From: an archaeon
Lineage (GTDB): Archaea > Iainarchaeota > Iainarchaeia > Iainarchaeales > CSSED10-239
NCBI GenBank assembly: GCA_029557995.1
Contig: JAKQHQ010000016.1
Coordinates: forward strand, 1-22,285
Length of the DNA stretch: 22,285 bases
Direction: 5' to 3'
Part shown: positions 1 through 7,409 of the stretch, one piece after another
Position numbering within the stretch: position 1 is the first letter of the stretch
How the letters are laid out: every line of letters starts with the position of its first letter
Program-made: the position numbers and the translations under genes
The notes under the pieces: model-generated
Databases searched by the model: none
What the model saw: only the letters and a program-made list of their open reading frames with translations
What the model was told of the DNA's origin: nothing

Positions 1-300
1 TCTTGTCTTTGGGTCTAAAAACTTGTAACTTACTATCTCAGCTGTGGCTTTCGGGTCTGGTGTTCTGTTTGTTATAAGTAAAGCAGTATAGTCCGCTGGA
101 CCTTTGCCTGGTGCACTTGCCTTAATCATGCCACTAAGCTCTGATTCCTTGTAAATAAAATCTGTCTTGTTTAGAGAGCTTGTGGTAAAACCCCTGCCCC
201 ATGTAAGAACTATTGTCACTAAGATTACAGCAACAAGAACTAAAACAATAACAGAAATAACAGTGGAGAGTGCTTTCTCCTTATGGGTATATATCTTCAT
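1..300 (-). CDS. Archaeal pilin-like surface protein, N-terminal part (cut by window edge)
   Basis: The ATG is at 300-298 and the frame stays open to base 1, giving the first 100 residues of a longer protein. Residues 1-9 are short and charged (MKIYTHKEK). Residues 10-33 form one hydrophobic helix beginning ALSTVISVIVLV and ending near TWGRGF. This resembles archaeal type IV pilins and archaellin-like proteins, whose basic leader is followed by a helix that carries the assembly interface. The rest is polar and likely exposed. A clean prepilin peptidase site (basic residue-glycone-hydrophobic) is not obvious, because K9-A10-L11 stands where Lys/Arg-Gly would be expected. A GGGAAATTAAT ribosome site precedes the ATG. 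It is transcribed away from the yip1-like gene. A pilus subunit or a pilin-like anchored surface protein are both possible. Confidence 0.7.
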   Translation of the reverse strand, partial: MKIYTHKEKALSTVISVIVLVLVAVILVTIVLTWGRGFTTSSLNKTDFIYKESELSGMIKASAPGKGPADYTALLITNRTPDPKATAEIVSYKFLDPKTR

Positions 301-332
301 ATTAATTTCCCTTTTTTATATTTTATATTTTC

Positions 333-356
333 ATAACATAACTTATAACATAACTT
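333..356. repeat. Perfect tandem 12-bp direct repeat in the leader of the pilin-like gene
   Basis: The 12-mer ATAACATAACTT occurs twice head to tail at 333-344 and 345-356, with no mismatch. It lies 33-56 bases before the pilin-like start codon and just downstream of that gene's likely TATA box. It could be an operator or simply low-complexity AT-rich leader sequence. Confidence 0.6.
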
Positions 357-363
357 TTATTCT

Positions 364-378
364 TATTTTTATATAATA
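364..378 (-). promoter_or_regulatory. TATA-box region for the pilin-like gene
   Basis: Read on the minus strand this is an AT-rich element containing ATTATATAAAA, about 65-75 bases before the ATG at 300. A transcript would start near 340 and carry a leader of about 40 bases that covers the tandem repeat. Confidence 0.4.
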
Positions 379-460
379 TGTTAAATATATTGCAATCAAT
401 ATCTTTAAATAGTTTCCATAAGCAAGGTAAACAAGTTAACCCTAAACGCGTTTCATAACA

Positions 461-470
461 TTTATATAAT
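461..470 (+). promoter_or_regulatory. TATA box for the yip1-like/polB operon
   Basis: TTTATATAAT lies about 25-30 bases before a plausible transcript start near 492. A GGTGATT ribosome site (502-508) and the ATG (513) follow. The rest of 301-512 is AT-rich intergenic DNA with no open frame I would support. Confidence 0.55.
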
Positions 471-512
471 CTTTTATCCAAAATATATTATTACTGAGAA
501 TGGTGATTCTTG

Positions 513-1139
513 ATGTTAACAGAAGTTTATAAATCTAAAAGGGGCCCAAAAGCCATAATTGAGCATTTTTATGAAAAGGTTGGTATTACAGAAGCGTTTA
601 TAGTTGTCTTGGTATCTTTTGTTATCAATATGCTTTTATGCCTTGTCCTGAAGGTTCCAGGGCTTGGCAAGGTATCTGCCTACAATGCCTACTCTTCAAT
701 TCTCATTAACTGGCTTTTATTAGGTATTATAATTTACCTTTTAATGTATTTTATAAAAGGAGCAAAAAACCTGCCAAAAAAACCATTCCAGAAAGTGCTT
801 TCCTCTCTTTCCGCCTTCAGGATACCAGCAATAATCTACACAATAATCTCAGCAGCAATAGCTCTTCTTTTCTTAAGTCCATATATCCCTGTATTCCAGG
901 CAATCCTGCAAAACAACCTTCTTGCAACTAGCATGACATTATACCCTGCACTAACAACAGCTAACATAATAGGCATAATACTCTTGGTAGCAGTATCTAT
1001 AGTTTTTTTAGTGTATGTTACAGTTATGCTTTACCAGTTCAGCAAAACTATATTTGATGTTAAAAACCCAGCACTCAATATTGTTTTAATGCTCTTGGTG
1101 CTAGCCATCACGGCGTTATTGGGTTTCATATTTTTATAA
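513..1139 (+). CDS. Five-helix integral membrane protein, possibly Yip1 family
   Basis: A 208-residue protein with a polar N-terminal stretch of about 25 residues and five hydrophobic segments, at roughly 28-50, 65-82, 104-127, 148-173 and 187-208. The count and spacing resemble the Yip1-domain superfamily of membrane proteins that is widespread in archaea. The biochemical role of archaeal members is not established. ATG 513 is chosen over TTG 510 because GGTGATT at 502-508 sits four bases before it, the same geometry as other genes here. The polB ATG follows the stop codon by 14 bases, so the two are probably co-transcribed. The family assignment rests on topology and general resemblance rather than on a diagnostic motif. 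Confidence 0.75.
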   Translation: MLTEVYKSKRGPKAIIEHFYEKVGITEAFIVVLVSFVINMLLCLVLKVPGLGKVSAYNAYSSILINWLLLGIIIYLLMYFIKGAKNLPKKPFQKVLSSLSAFRIPAIIYTIISAAIALLFLSPYIPVFQAILQNNLLATSMTLYPALTTANIIGIILLVAVSIVFLVYVTVMLYQFSKTIFDVKNPALNIVLMLLVLAITALLGFIFL

Positions 1140-1153
1140 ATTTGTAGGAAATT

Positions 1154-3580
1154 ATGCTTAATATCTTTAAGAGAAAGGAACTGGAAACTGAACATGCAAT
1201 TGAGAGGGAAGCAATCTTTGTTGATTCTTTTTACAAGGACAATACCTTATTTGCTGTCCTGAAAACTAATAAAAAAGAAGTACTACCTGTTGACTTTTAT
1301 CCCTATTTCTATCTTTACACAGATTCTCCACTTACTGATGCAGAAAAAGCCAAGCTCAATGTTAGACAAATAGAATCCAGCCAAAGCATAAGCAAGCTTA
1401 CATTTAACACAGTTGAGGAGCTTGTCAAGACAAGAAACGAATTACTTGAGACAGATTTTTTCCCAGGCAAGAGCTATAGGCTTTATGAATATGATATACC
1501 ATTTGTCCTACGTTTTTTTCTTGACAAGGGCTTAGCAAGTTACTGTAATGTCTCTTACATCTTAGAAAACGGAAGGGTAAAAGACATCACAAAGCTAAAC
1601 ACAGAAAAACCAAAGCCAAAATACTGCACATTTGACATAGAGGTACTTGTCTCAAAATCCTTGGCTTTCCCAATACCAGGTAGCGAGCCAATAATTTCAA
1701 TCTCTTACATGGACTCAGACAAGGAAACAGCTGTGTTTTTCCTATCAGGAGACAATGTAAACCTTGCAGAAAAGCAAGAGGAGCTTAAGGGGAAGTTCCA
1801 AACAATTTCTCTTTTCAAGACAGAAAGGGAGCTGATTACTGGCTTTATGGAGTTTATAAAACAGAAAAGCCCAGATGTTGTTTACAGCTATAACGGGATA
1901 TTTGATTTTGATTACCTTAAAAAGGCCTACAAGGCACTCACTGGAGAGGAATTCACATTTGGCGACTATAGGCTTGTCACCCCCAAGTCCAAGACCAAGC
2001 GTGTCAATCTTGAAGGGGCGTTACATATTGATGTTTATGCAATCATGAAGCTTTTGAGATACTTGCAGGTATTTAATTATCCTAAGCTTGACCTTAACAC
2101 TCTTTACTCAAGGTTGACAGGGAAGAGAAAGCTGTCCCTTCCACCAAAGGAGATGAGGGAGGCCTACCTGTCAGGCGACTACTCAAAGATAATTGAGTAT
2201 AACTTGGACGATGTCTCTGCCACACAGGAGCTTGCAGATAATTATAGCCCAATAATCTATGAATTGGCTGACTTCATCAACTACCCTGTTTATGATCTAG
2301 TTTTCTCTTCGGCTGGCGCAATGGTTGAAAGGCTTTTTACCAGGTATTACTACAACAACAAAAAGATAATCCCAAACAAGCCAACGCCAGAGACGATAGC
2401 CGAAAGACAGAAGTTCTCGTTTAGTGGGGCGTTTGTCAAGGCGCCAATCTCAGGCATACATAAGAATCTTGCTGTGCTTGACTTTCGCAGTTATCATATC
2501 TCTTTGATAATTTCCTATAACTTGAGCCCAGAGACAGTTGACTGCCAGTGTTGCAAAGACAATCCATTTGCAGTGATTGGAAGCCACCACACATGCAGGA
2601 AGCAAGGGTTTGTCCCAATAATCCTTGAGGAGCTACTTACATTGCGCTCAAAATACAAGGAACAGGCAAAGAGCTTGCCAATGGACAGTTCAGATTACAG
2701 AGAAATTTACGCCAAGCAATACGCCTTAAAGATTTTTCTTGCAGCAACATATGGTTATATGGGCTTTCCTGGTGCAAGGTGGTATTCAAAACCAACCTTG
2801 GAGATAATGTATTCTCTTGTAAGGTCAAAGATACAAGAAACAATCAAACAGCTTGAGGACATGGGTTACATCGTTGTTTATGGGGATACGGACTCCTGTT
2901 TTATTGAGTACAAGTCCATTGACAAGCTAAAGGAAGACATTAGAAAGATAAACGAAAATCTTCCAAAGCCAATGTCCTTGGAGCTCGAGGGTGTATATCA
3001 ATCAGGCATATTCGTGCAGTCAAGGGGGAAGGACAGAGTAGCAAAAAAGAAATATGCACTTCTTGACTACAATGACAACCTTAAGATTAAGGGCTTTGAA
3101 TATGTCAGGCATGACTGGTGCTTGCTTGTCAAAGAGACGCAAAAGGAAATCTTAAAGCTCATCCTAAAAGAGCAGGACCCAAAAAAAGCACTCAAGTACC
3201 TTCAGCTTGTAATCTCTGACCTCAAAAGCAAGGAAATACCAAACTCTAAACTTGTTATCCAGACCTTTGTGCACAAGTCCCTTGAAAGTTACAAGTCATT
3301 AAACCCAGCAATGTCAGCTATTAAAAACGCAAAAGGCATTGGAAAGGCATTCAAGGTTGGCGATCTTGTAGAATACATAGTCACAGAAAAGCCAGGTAAA
3401 ACAGTTTCTGATAAAGCCATGCTTTCTGAGCTAGTAAGGGAAAAGGACTATGACCCAGATTATTATATCAACAACCAATTGCTACCTGCGCTTCTTCCAA
3501 TACTTGAAGAGATTGGCATAACAAAGGATGAACTTATCACAAACACCAAGCAAAAAGGTCTTGATGATTTCTATAAATAA
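1154..3580 (+). CDS. polB: Family B DNA polymerase (replicative type, with exonuclease and PIP box)
   Basis: 808 residues, close to the usual archaeal PolB length. The 3'-5' exonuclease motifs are intact: Exo I with D161 and E163, Exo II with N247 and D251, Exo III with Y349 and D353. In the polymerase domain, motif C (YGDTDS, D578 and D580) is intact, as are R498 and K502, which match the phosphate-binding residues of the fingers. Motif A (starting D443) reads DFRSYHISL where archaeal enzymes have DFRSLYPSI, so the steric-gate Tyr is His448. Motif B (K526 to G534) has Ala530-Ala531 where Asn-Ser is usual. The N-terminal YPYFY matches the Pro-Tyr of the uracil-sensing pocket. The last residues, QKGLDDFY, fit a PCNA-binding PIP box. 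The ribosome site is AGGAAATT. It follows the membrane protein gene by 14 bases and overlaps the convergent isomerase gene by 10. Confidence 0.96.
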   Translation: MLNIFKRKELETEHAIEREAIFVDSFYKDNTLFAVLKTNKKEVLPVDFYPYFYLYTDSPLTDAEKAKLNVRQIESSQSISKLTFNTVEELVKTRNELLETDFFPGKSYRLYEYDIPFVLRFFLDKGLASYCNVSYILENGRVKDITKLNTEKPKPKYCTFDIEVLVSKSLAFPIPGSEPIISISYMDSDKETAVFFLSGDNVNLAEKQEELKGKFQTISLFKTERELITGFMEFIKQKSPDVVYSYNGIFDFDYLKKAYKALTGEEFTFGDYRLVTPKSKTKRVNLEGALHIDVYAIMKLLRYLQVFNYPKLDLNTLYSRLTGKRKLSLPPKEMREAYLSGDYSKIIEYNLDDVSATQELADNYSPIIYELADFINYPVYDLVFSSAGAMVERLFTRYYYNNKKIIPNKPTPETIAERQKFSFSGAFVKAPISGIHKNLAVLDFRSYHISLIISYNLSPETVDCQCCKDNPFAVIGSHHTCRKQGFVPIILEELLTLRSKYKEQAKSLPMDSSDYREIYAKQYALKIFLAATYGYMGFPGARWYSKPTLEIMYSLVRSKIQETIKQLEDMGYIVVYGDTDSCFIEYKSIDKLKEDIRKINENLPKPMSLELEGVYQSGIFVQSRGKDRVAKKKYALLDYNDNLKIKGFEYVRHDWCLLVKETQKEILKLILKEQDPKKALKYLQLVISDLKSKEIPNSKLVIQTFVHKSLESYKSLNPAMSAIKNAKGIGKAFKVGDLVEYIVTEKPGKTVSDKAMLSELVREKDYDPDYYINNQLLPALLPILEEIGITKDELITNTKQKGLDDFYK

Positions 3581-4482
3581 GTTTTTTTCTTACTCCAAAG
3601 CGCAAGTGTCTCTGGTGAAAATACACCTTCCTCAGTTATGAACTTGTCTATCAGCTCGCTTGGAACTATGTCAAAGCTTGGGTTTTTCAGTCGCAAGCCC
3701 TTCGGTCTACCATCCCCTTCATCCCAAATCTCGTTTTCAGCCCTCTCTTCTGTTTCTTCAGTCAGTGAAACAAAGACATCTGACTCCACGCAATGCGTTG
3801 ATGTCAAGACAATATGCGGTGTCTTAAAATGTCTTGCAACAATGCTTATGCTATAGGTACCAACCTTGTTCATTATGGAGCCATCTTGGAACACGACGTC
3901 TGCACCTGTTAAAAAAAAGTCAATCTTTTTCATATAGGCAGACACAGCAGAGTCAACAATCTGCGTGGTCTTTATCCCATAGTCGCACAACGCCTTAGCA
4001 GTAATCCTCCCCTGAAACCTAGGCCTAGTCTCAGTACAGAACACCTCAAAATCAGCTCCAAGGTCGTAAGCCCTCTTTAACGCATTCTCAACAAGATTGG
4101 AGTGGCAATGCGTTAGCACAACCGAACCATTAGTTATGAGCTGGGCAGCGTAGTCAGCGATTTGCTCATTGCCTTTTGCTACAGTGCTTTCATAATTGTT
4201 TATGCAATCAATAAGATAGCTCCTGTCTTTGATGCTTGGGTACTTGCTTGCCATATCCCAGATATAGGTAAGTGAGTTTCTTAGCTTTGGTTCGTTTGGC
4301 CTCTGGGACATTAAATAATTGATATTTTCCACAAGCTCGCCCAAGAAATCATTCATATCTAACTTACTTTTGTTAATAAGCTCCTTGATCACATTTATTG
4401 CAGAGGCCTCAATCTTGCTTGCACCTTGTATCTTTATATCTTTTATGTCCTTGCCTATCCTTGCTACCTCTAAATCAATCAT
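3571..4482 (-). CDS. Ribose-1,5-bisphosphate isomerase (eIF2B-alpha-related fold)
   Basis: 303 residues of the eIF2B/MtnA/R15P-isomerase superfamily. The family core is clear: THCHS with Cys126, ETRPRFQGR from 151, DSAVSAYM from 177, GAD with Asp195, and NKVGT from 205. The Cys126 to Asp195 distance (69) equals that between the catalytic Cys133 and Asp202 described for the Thermococcus kodakarensis isomerase. The C-terminus (NPSFDIVP) also fits. The enzyme converts ribose 1,5-bisphosphate to ribulose 1,5-bisphosphate in the archaeal AMP pathway, between AMP phosphorylase and form III RuBisCO. Neither partner is in this window. An AGGAGG site lies 12 bases before ATG 4482; a nearer ATG at 4492 opens only five codons. 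A translation-factor-like eIF2B homologue is the main alternative. Confidence 0.85.
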   Translation of the reverse strand: MIDLEVARIGKDIKDIKIQGASKIEASAINVIKELINKSKLDMNDFLGELVENINYLMSQRPNEPKLRNSLTYIWDMASKYPSIKDRSYLIDCINNYESTVAKGNEQIADYAAQLITNGSVVLTHCHSNLVENALKRAYDLGADFEVFCTETRPRFQGRITAKALCDYGIKTTQIVDSAVSAYMKKIDFFLTGADVVFQDGSIMNKVGTYSISIVARHFKTPHIVLTSTHCVESDVFVSLTEETEERAENEIWDEGDGRPKGLRLKNPSFDIVPSELIDKFITEEGVFSPETLALWSKKKTYL

Positions 4483-4614
4483 AAATGTTCATAGCCTCCT
4501 ATAAATCATAAAATAGATTTATATTTAAAGCTTTCTCCACTATAAATATTATATCTTTTTTTAAGAATATTTTATTTTGTTTGCTTAAATATAAGAGAAG
4601 AGAGGAGAGCAAGT
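4483..4614. promoter_or_regulatory. Divergent promoter region between the isomerase gene and ftsZ
   Basis: 132 AT-rich bases drive genes both ways. On the minus strand CTTTAAATATAAA (4530-4518) is a good TATA-like element before the isomerase gene, whose AGGAGG site is at 4500-4495. On the plus strand TATAAATATTAT near 4541-4552 could serve ftsZ, whose GAGGAG site is at 4602-4607. The exact assignment of each box is uncertain. Confidence 0.45.
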
Positions 4615-5715
4615 TTGAATGGAACACCAGCAAGCAGGGTTGTTGCAGAAGACAGTAACAGCGAAAAGATACAGTTAAGCGACGACGAGGACTTAGCTGA
4701 ATTTTTAAAAGCGTCCCTGCCAAACATCTATGTAGTTGGTATTGGCGGGTCAGGTGGGAATAGCCTTGAAAGAATGACCCAGACAGGCATTGACGGCGCT
4801 GTGATGATTGCAATGAACACTGATGCCCAGGCGCTCTTAAAGATAAAGGTAGAAAAGAAAATGCTTATAGGTAAGAAAACCACGAAAGGTCTTGGGGCTG
4901 GCTCAAACCCCGAGGTTGGCAAGCTGGCTGCTGAAGAATCAAAGGAGGATATCAGGATAGCCCTAAAAAATGCGGATATGGTGTTTGTTACCTGCGGACT
5001 TGGCGGTGGCACAGGCACAGGTGGGATTGCAGAAGTTGCTAAGATTGCAAAGGAGAAAAATGCACTTTGTATAGGCGTAGTTACCTTGCCGTTTGCTGTT
5101 GAGGGAAAGCAAAGGATAGAGAATGCTCTGTCAGGTCTTGAAAAATTAAAAAAAGAGGTTGACACTCTCATAGTAATACCAAATGACAAAATCTTGGAGA
5201 TTGCACCAGATTTACCATTACAGGTTGCTTTCCAAGAGGTTGACAAGATCTTGACGCAGGCAGTGAAAGGCATAGTTGAGCTTGTGACAAAGGCAGGCAT
5301 AATCAATCTTGACTTTGCTGACCTTAGGACCATACTCACAAACGGTGGGCTTGCAATGATTGGAGTTGGCGAGAGTTCTGTACATAAGACAACCACTGAC
5401 TCAAGGGCAATTGAGGCAGTTGAGAACGCGCTCACCTCACCGTTACTTGACATTGAGATTGGGCTGGCAACTAAGGCCTTGGTGAATGTGCTTGGGGGGT
5501 TAGACATGACCTTAAAGGAGGCAGAGGTGATTGTTGAAACAGTTGCCTCAAGGATAAACCCTGACGCCCACATAATCTGGGGTGCGATGATTGATGAGGA
5601 CGTGCCAAGGAACACCATTAAAGTAATGACTGTGATTGCTGGTGCTGACATTTCCTATTTGAGTGACATTGTTGGAAATTCAGTAGGCAAAGCCAAGCAA
5701 GATAATAAATTATAA
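4615..5715 (+). CDS. ftsZ: Cell division GTPase FtsZ
   Basis: 366 residues of the tubulin/FtsZ family, which assembles into the division ring on GTP binding. The N-terminal GIGGSGGNS (42-50) binds nucleotide. The glycine-rich T4 signature GGGTGTGG is at 130-137, and the T7 synergy loop NLDFADL (231-237) supplies the catalytic Asp to the neighbouring subunit. About 35 residues precede the Rossmann core and the protein ends shortly after the second domain, so there is no long bacterial-type C-terminal linker. The start is TTG at 4615, supported by GAGGAG seven bases upstream; the first in-frame ATG falls inside the fold. secE follows after 14 bases, then spt5 and rpl11, as in many archaea. FtsZ1 and FtsZ2 cannot be told apart with confidence here. 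Confidence 0.96.
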   Translation: MNGTPASRVVAEDSNSEKIQLSDDEDLAEFLKASLPNIYVVGIGGSGGNSLERMTQTGIDGAVMIAMNTDAQALLKIKVEKKMLIGKKTTKGLGAGSNPEVGKLAAEESKEDIRIALKNADMVFVTCGLGGGTGTGGIAEVAKIAKEKNALCIGVVTLPFAVEGKQRIENALSGLEKLKKEVDTLIVIPNDKILEIAPDLPLQVAFQEVDKILTQAVKGIVELVTKAGIINLDFADLRTILTNGGLAMIGVGESSVHKTTTDSRAIEAVENALTSPLLDIEIGLATKALVNVLGGLDMTLKEAEVIVETVASRINPDAHIIWGAMIDEDVPRNTIKVMTVIAGADISYLSDIVGNSVGKAKQDNKL

Positions 5716-5729
5716 ATTGTGATTAAAAC

Positions 5730-5909
5730 ATGGCAAACAAGATAAAGGAGTTTTTTGAGTCCTCTAAAAGGATACTCTTGATTTCAAAAAAGCCATCCAA
5801 TAAAGAGTTCTGGGCGATGGCAAAAGTGGTTGGTCTTGGGATGATAATAATTGGTGTTATTGGCTTTATAGTGAGATTACTAATGAACTTAGTAAGTGGT
5901 GTGGTATGA
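5730..5909 (+). CDS. secE: Protein translocase subunit SecE (Sec61-gamma)
   Basis: A 59-residue protein: an amphipathic basic N-terminal half (MANKIKEFFESSKRILLISK, then KPSNKEFW) and one membrane helix at about 33-54. This is the archaeal SecE/Sec61-gamma layout, where the helix clamps the two halves of the SecY channel. It is too short for many gene finders. GTGATT at 5719-5724 lies five bases before the ATG. Its TGA overlaps the spt5 ATG in an ATGA arrangement, so the two are translationally coupled. The secE-spt5-rpl11 order, conserved in archaea, supports the call as much as the sequence does. Confidence 0.9.
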   Translation: MANKIKEFFESSKRILLISKKPSNKEFWAMAKVVGLGMIIIGVIGFIVRLLMNLVSGVV

Positions 5910-6343
5910 TTTTCACAATCAGGACAACTGTCGGGCAGGAGAGAGTAGTCATAGATATCTTATACCACAAGACAAAGGAGGAGGGTTTGTCTGTCTACTC
6001 CTTGGTTGAAATGGCTGACCTCAAGGGCTACATCTTGATAGAGGCGGACTCTGAAAAAACAGTTGAGCTGTTGATACATAATGTCCCACATATCAAAGGT
6101 GGGCAAATGGTTGCTGGAAACATAAACATCCAAGAGATTGCAGGTATCTTAGAGTCAAGACCTTTAATGAGCTCTATAAAGCCAGGGCAGACAGTAGAGA
6201 TAATTCTTGGTCCATTCAAGGGGTCAAGGGCGAAAGTCACAAGGGTGAATGTTGCTAAAGAAGAGGTTGTTATTGAATTGTTTGATGCAACAGTCAAGGT
6301 TCCAATAACAATGAAGGCAGAAAACATTAAGCTATTAAATTGA
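5906..6343 (+). CDS. spt5: Transcription elongation factor Spt5 (NusG family)
   Basis: 145 residues. The N-terminal NGN domain (about 1-85) starts with the typical MIFTIRTTVGQE and has the internal GYILIEA strand; it binds the RNA polymerase clamp together with Spt4. A single KOW domain follows at about 92-140, with PGQTVEIILGPFKGSRAKV as its signature. The length equals that of other archaeal Spt5 proteins. The start overlaps the secE stop by four bases. rpl11 follows after 22 bases, so secretion, elongation and ribosome genes share a transcript. Confidence 0.95.
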   Translation: MIFTIRTTVGQERVVIDILYHKTKEEGLSVYSLVEMADLKGYILIEADSEKTVELLIHNVPHIKGGQMVAGNINIQEIAGILESRPLMSSIKPGQTVEIILGPFKGSRAKVTRVNVAKEEVVIELFDATVKVPITMKAENIKLLN

Positions 6344-6365
6344 AAATGGAGAAGTGAACTAAACT

Positions 6366-6833
6366 ATGCCAACAATAAAAGTATTAGTAGACGCAGGGAA
6401 GGCAAATGCTGGACCACCATTGGGTCCTGCTTTGGGTCCCTTGGGTATCAATACAATGGATGTTGTTAAGGAGATAAACAACAAGACAAAAGAGCTTGAC
6501 GGTATGCAAGTGCCTGTTAAGGTGCATGTAAACCTGGACAAAAGCTTTTCTGTGGAGGTTGGCTCTCCGCTCACAAGTGCCTTATTGAAAAAAGAGCTTT
6601 CCTTGAAAAAGGCATCAGGCAAAGCTGGAACCGAAACAGCTGGAGACATAAGCATTGACAAGCTATTAAAGGTTGCAAAAGCCAAATATGGGCAGTTGAA
6701 TGCAAGAAGCATGAAGGCAGCTGTAAGAGAGATAATTGGCACATGCAGGTCACTTGGGCTCACAATTGACAAGAAAAGTCCAGCAGATGCTCTTAAAGAC
6801 CTAAATTCTGGGAAATACGATTCCTTGTTTTAG
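6366..6833 (+). CDS. rpl11: Large-subunit ribosomal protein uL11
   Basis: 155 residues with the strongly conserved uL11 N-terminus (GKANAGPPLGPALGPLGIN, 12-30) and the C-terminal rRNA-binding domain with ARSMKAAVREIIGTCRSLG near 118-136. uL11 forms the base of the ribosomal stalk at the GTPase-associated centre. In many archaea L1, L10 and the P1/L12 protein follow it. Here the operon stops at L11: a T-rich stretch and a new promoter come next, so those genes must lie elsewhere. Confidence 0.96.
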   Translation: MPTIKVLVDAGKANAGPPLGPALGPLGINTMDVVKEINNKTKELDGMQVPVKVHVNLDKSFSVEVGSPLTSALLKKELSLKKASGKAGTETAGDISIDKLLKVAKAKYGQLNARSMKAAVREIIGTCRSLGLTIDKKSPADALKDLNSGKYDSLF

Positions 6834-6858
6834 GTTTTTTCTTATTCTTTTTAATTTA
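6834..6858 (+). terminator. T-rich terminator after rpl11
   Basis: Directly after the stop codon the plus strand has three T-runs separated by one or two other bases, with no hairpin. Archaeal RNA polymerase terminates on such U-tracts. The following TATA box marks a new transcript. Confidence 0.5.
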
Positions 6859-6862
6859 GCTA

Positions 6863-6872
6863 TTTTTATAAA
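6863..6872 (+). promoter_or_regulatory. TATA box for the 6909-10601 operon
   Basis: TTTTTATAAA lies about 25-30 bases before a plausible transcript start near 6893. The GGTGATT ribosome site at 6898-6904 and the apparent AUA start at 6909 follow. The leader would be only about 15 bases, as in the yip1-like/polB operon. Confidence 0.5.
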
Positions 6873-6908
6873 CCTTACATATAGTATATTAATATAAGGT
6901 GATTAAAC

Positions 6909-7409
6909 ATAAAAAAGATATTATTGGCTTTTTCCTTGCTTTTGATTCTTGGCTTTGTATCTGCAGGAGATTATTACATTAGCGATATAGAGGTTCCAAA
7001 GATTGCTTACGAAGACCAGAATATTTGGATAAACATTGACCTTGTAAACAACTCTTCATTAACCGCAGATATAGACCTTGATATCAATTTTTACTCACCA
7101 GCAAACACAACCTCCCCAATCTATAGTGTAACAAAACAAAACATCACAGTTAGCGCGAACTCAACTAAAAGTGTAGCCCATCTCCTAGTTTTAAGCGACA
7201 CCAACGCATCAAATTCCCCACATCTTGTGCGTGTTACAATAATAAACACAGATGATAATCCTTCAAATAACAGGATGCAAAAATGGATAACAGTTTCAAA
7301 AGGGCAAAGAAAAACACCAGTGCCAGATATGCCAATAGCCTTGGGCTTACTTGCTGGGTTTTTTGTTTTATTTATTATAAACAGGAATAAGCGAACAGGT
7401 TATGAATGA
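6909..7409 (+). CDS. Secreted, C-terminally anchored surface protein with apparent AUA start
   Basis: 166 residues. Reading from ATA 6909 gives a classical signal peptide, (M)KKILLAFSLLLILGFVSA, with cleavage likely after residue 19. A beta-rich exposed domain follows, reminiscent of CARDB/cell-adhesion-like modules, with five Asn-X-Ser/Thr sites. A membrane helix near the C-terminus (about 140-156) precedes a short basic tail. GGTGATT (6898-6904) lies exactly four bases before ATA, as before the ATG of the yip1-like gene. The next usable start, TTG 6924, would drop both signal-peptide lysines and put the site about 20 bases away. An in-frame stop at 6900-6902 excludes an upstream start. Its TGA lies inside the first codons of the aminopeptidase gene (8-base overlap). 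Function is unknown. Confidence 0.7.
   Translation: MKKILLAFSLLLILGFVSAGDYYISDIEVPKIAYEDQNIWINIDLVNNSSLTADIDLDINFYSPANTTSPIYSVTKQNITVSANSTKSVAHLLVLSDTNASNSPHLVRVTIINTDDNPSNNRMQKWITVSKGQRKTPVPDMPIALGLLAGFFVLFIINRNKRTGYE

Noticed and set aside
167..376. A 69-codon plus-strand frame over the pilin-like gene
   Set aside because: It overlaps the clear minus-strand pilin-like start and runs into the AT-rich promoter region.
4478..4492. ATG 4492 as start of the isomerase gene
   Set aside because: It is out of frame, reaches a stop after five codons, and lies only two bases from AGGAGG. ATG 4482 is the only usable start.
4728..5651. A 307-codon open frame antisense to ftsZ
   Set aside because: It lies entirely inside ftsZ on the other strand, has no promoter or ribosome site, and its product has no domain pattern. 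ftsZ itself is unmistakable.
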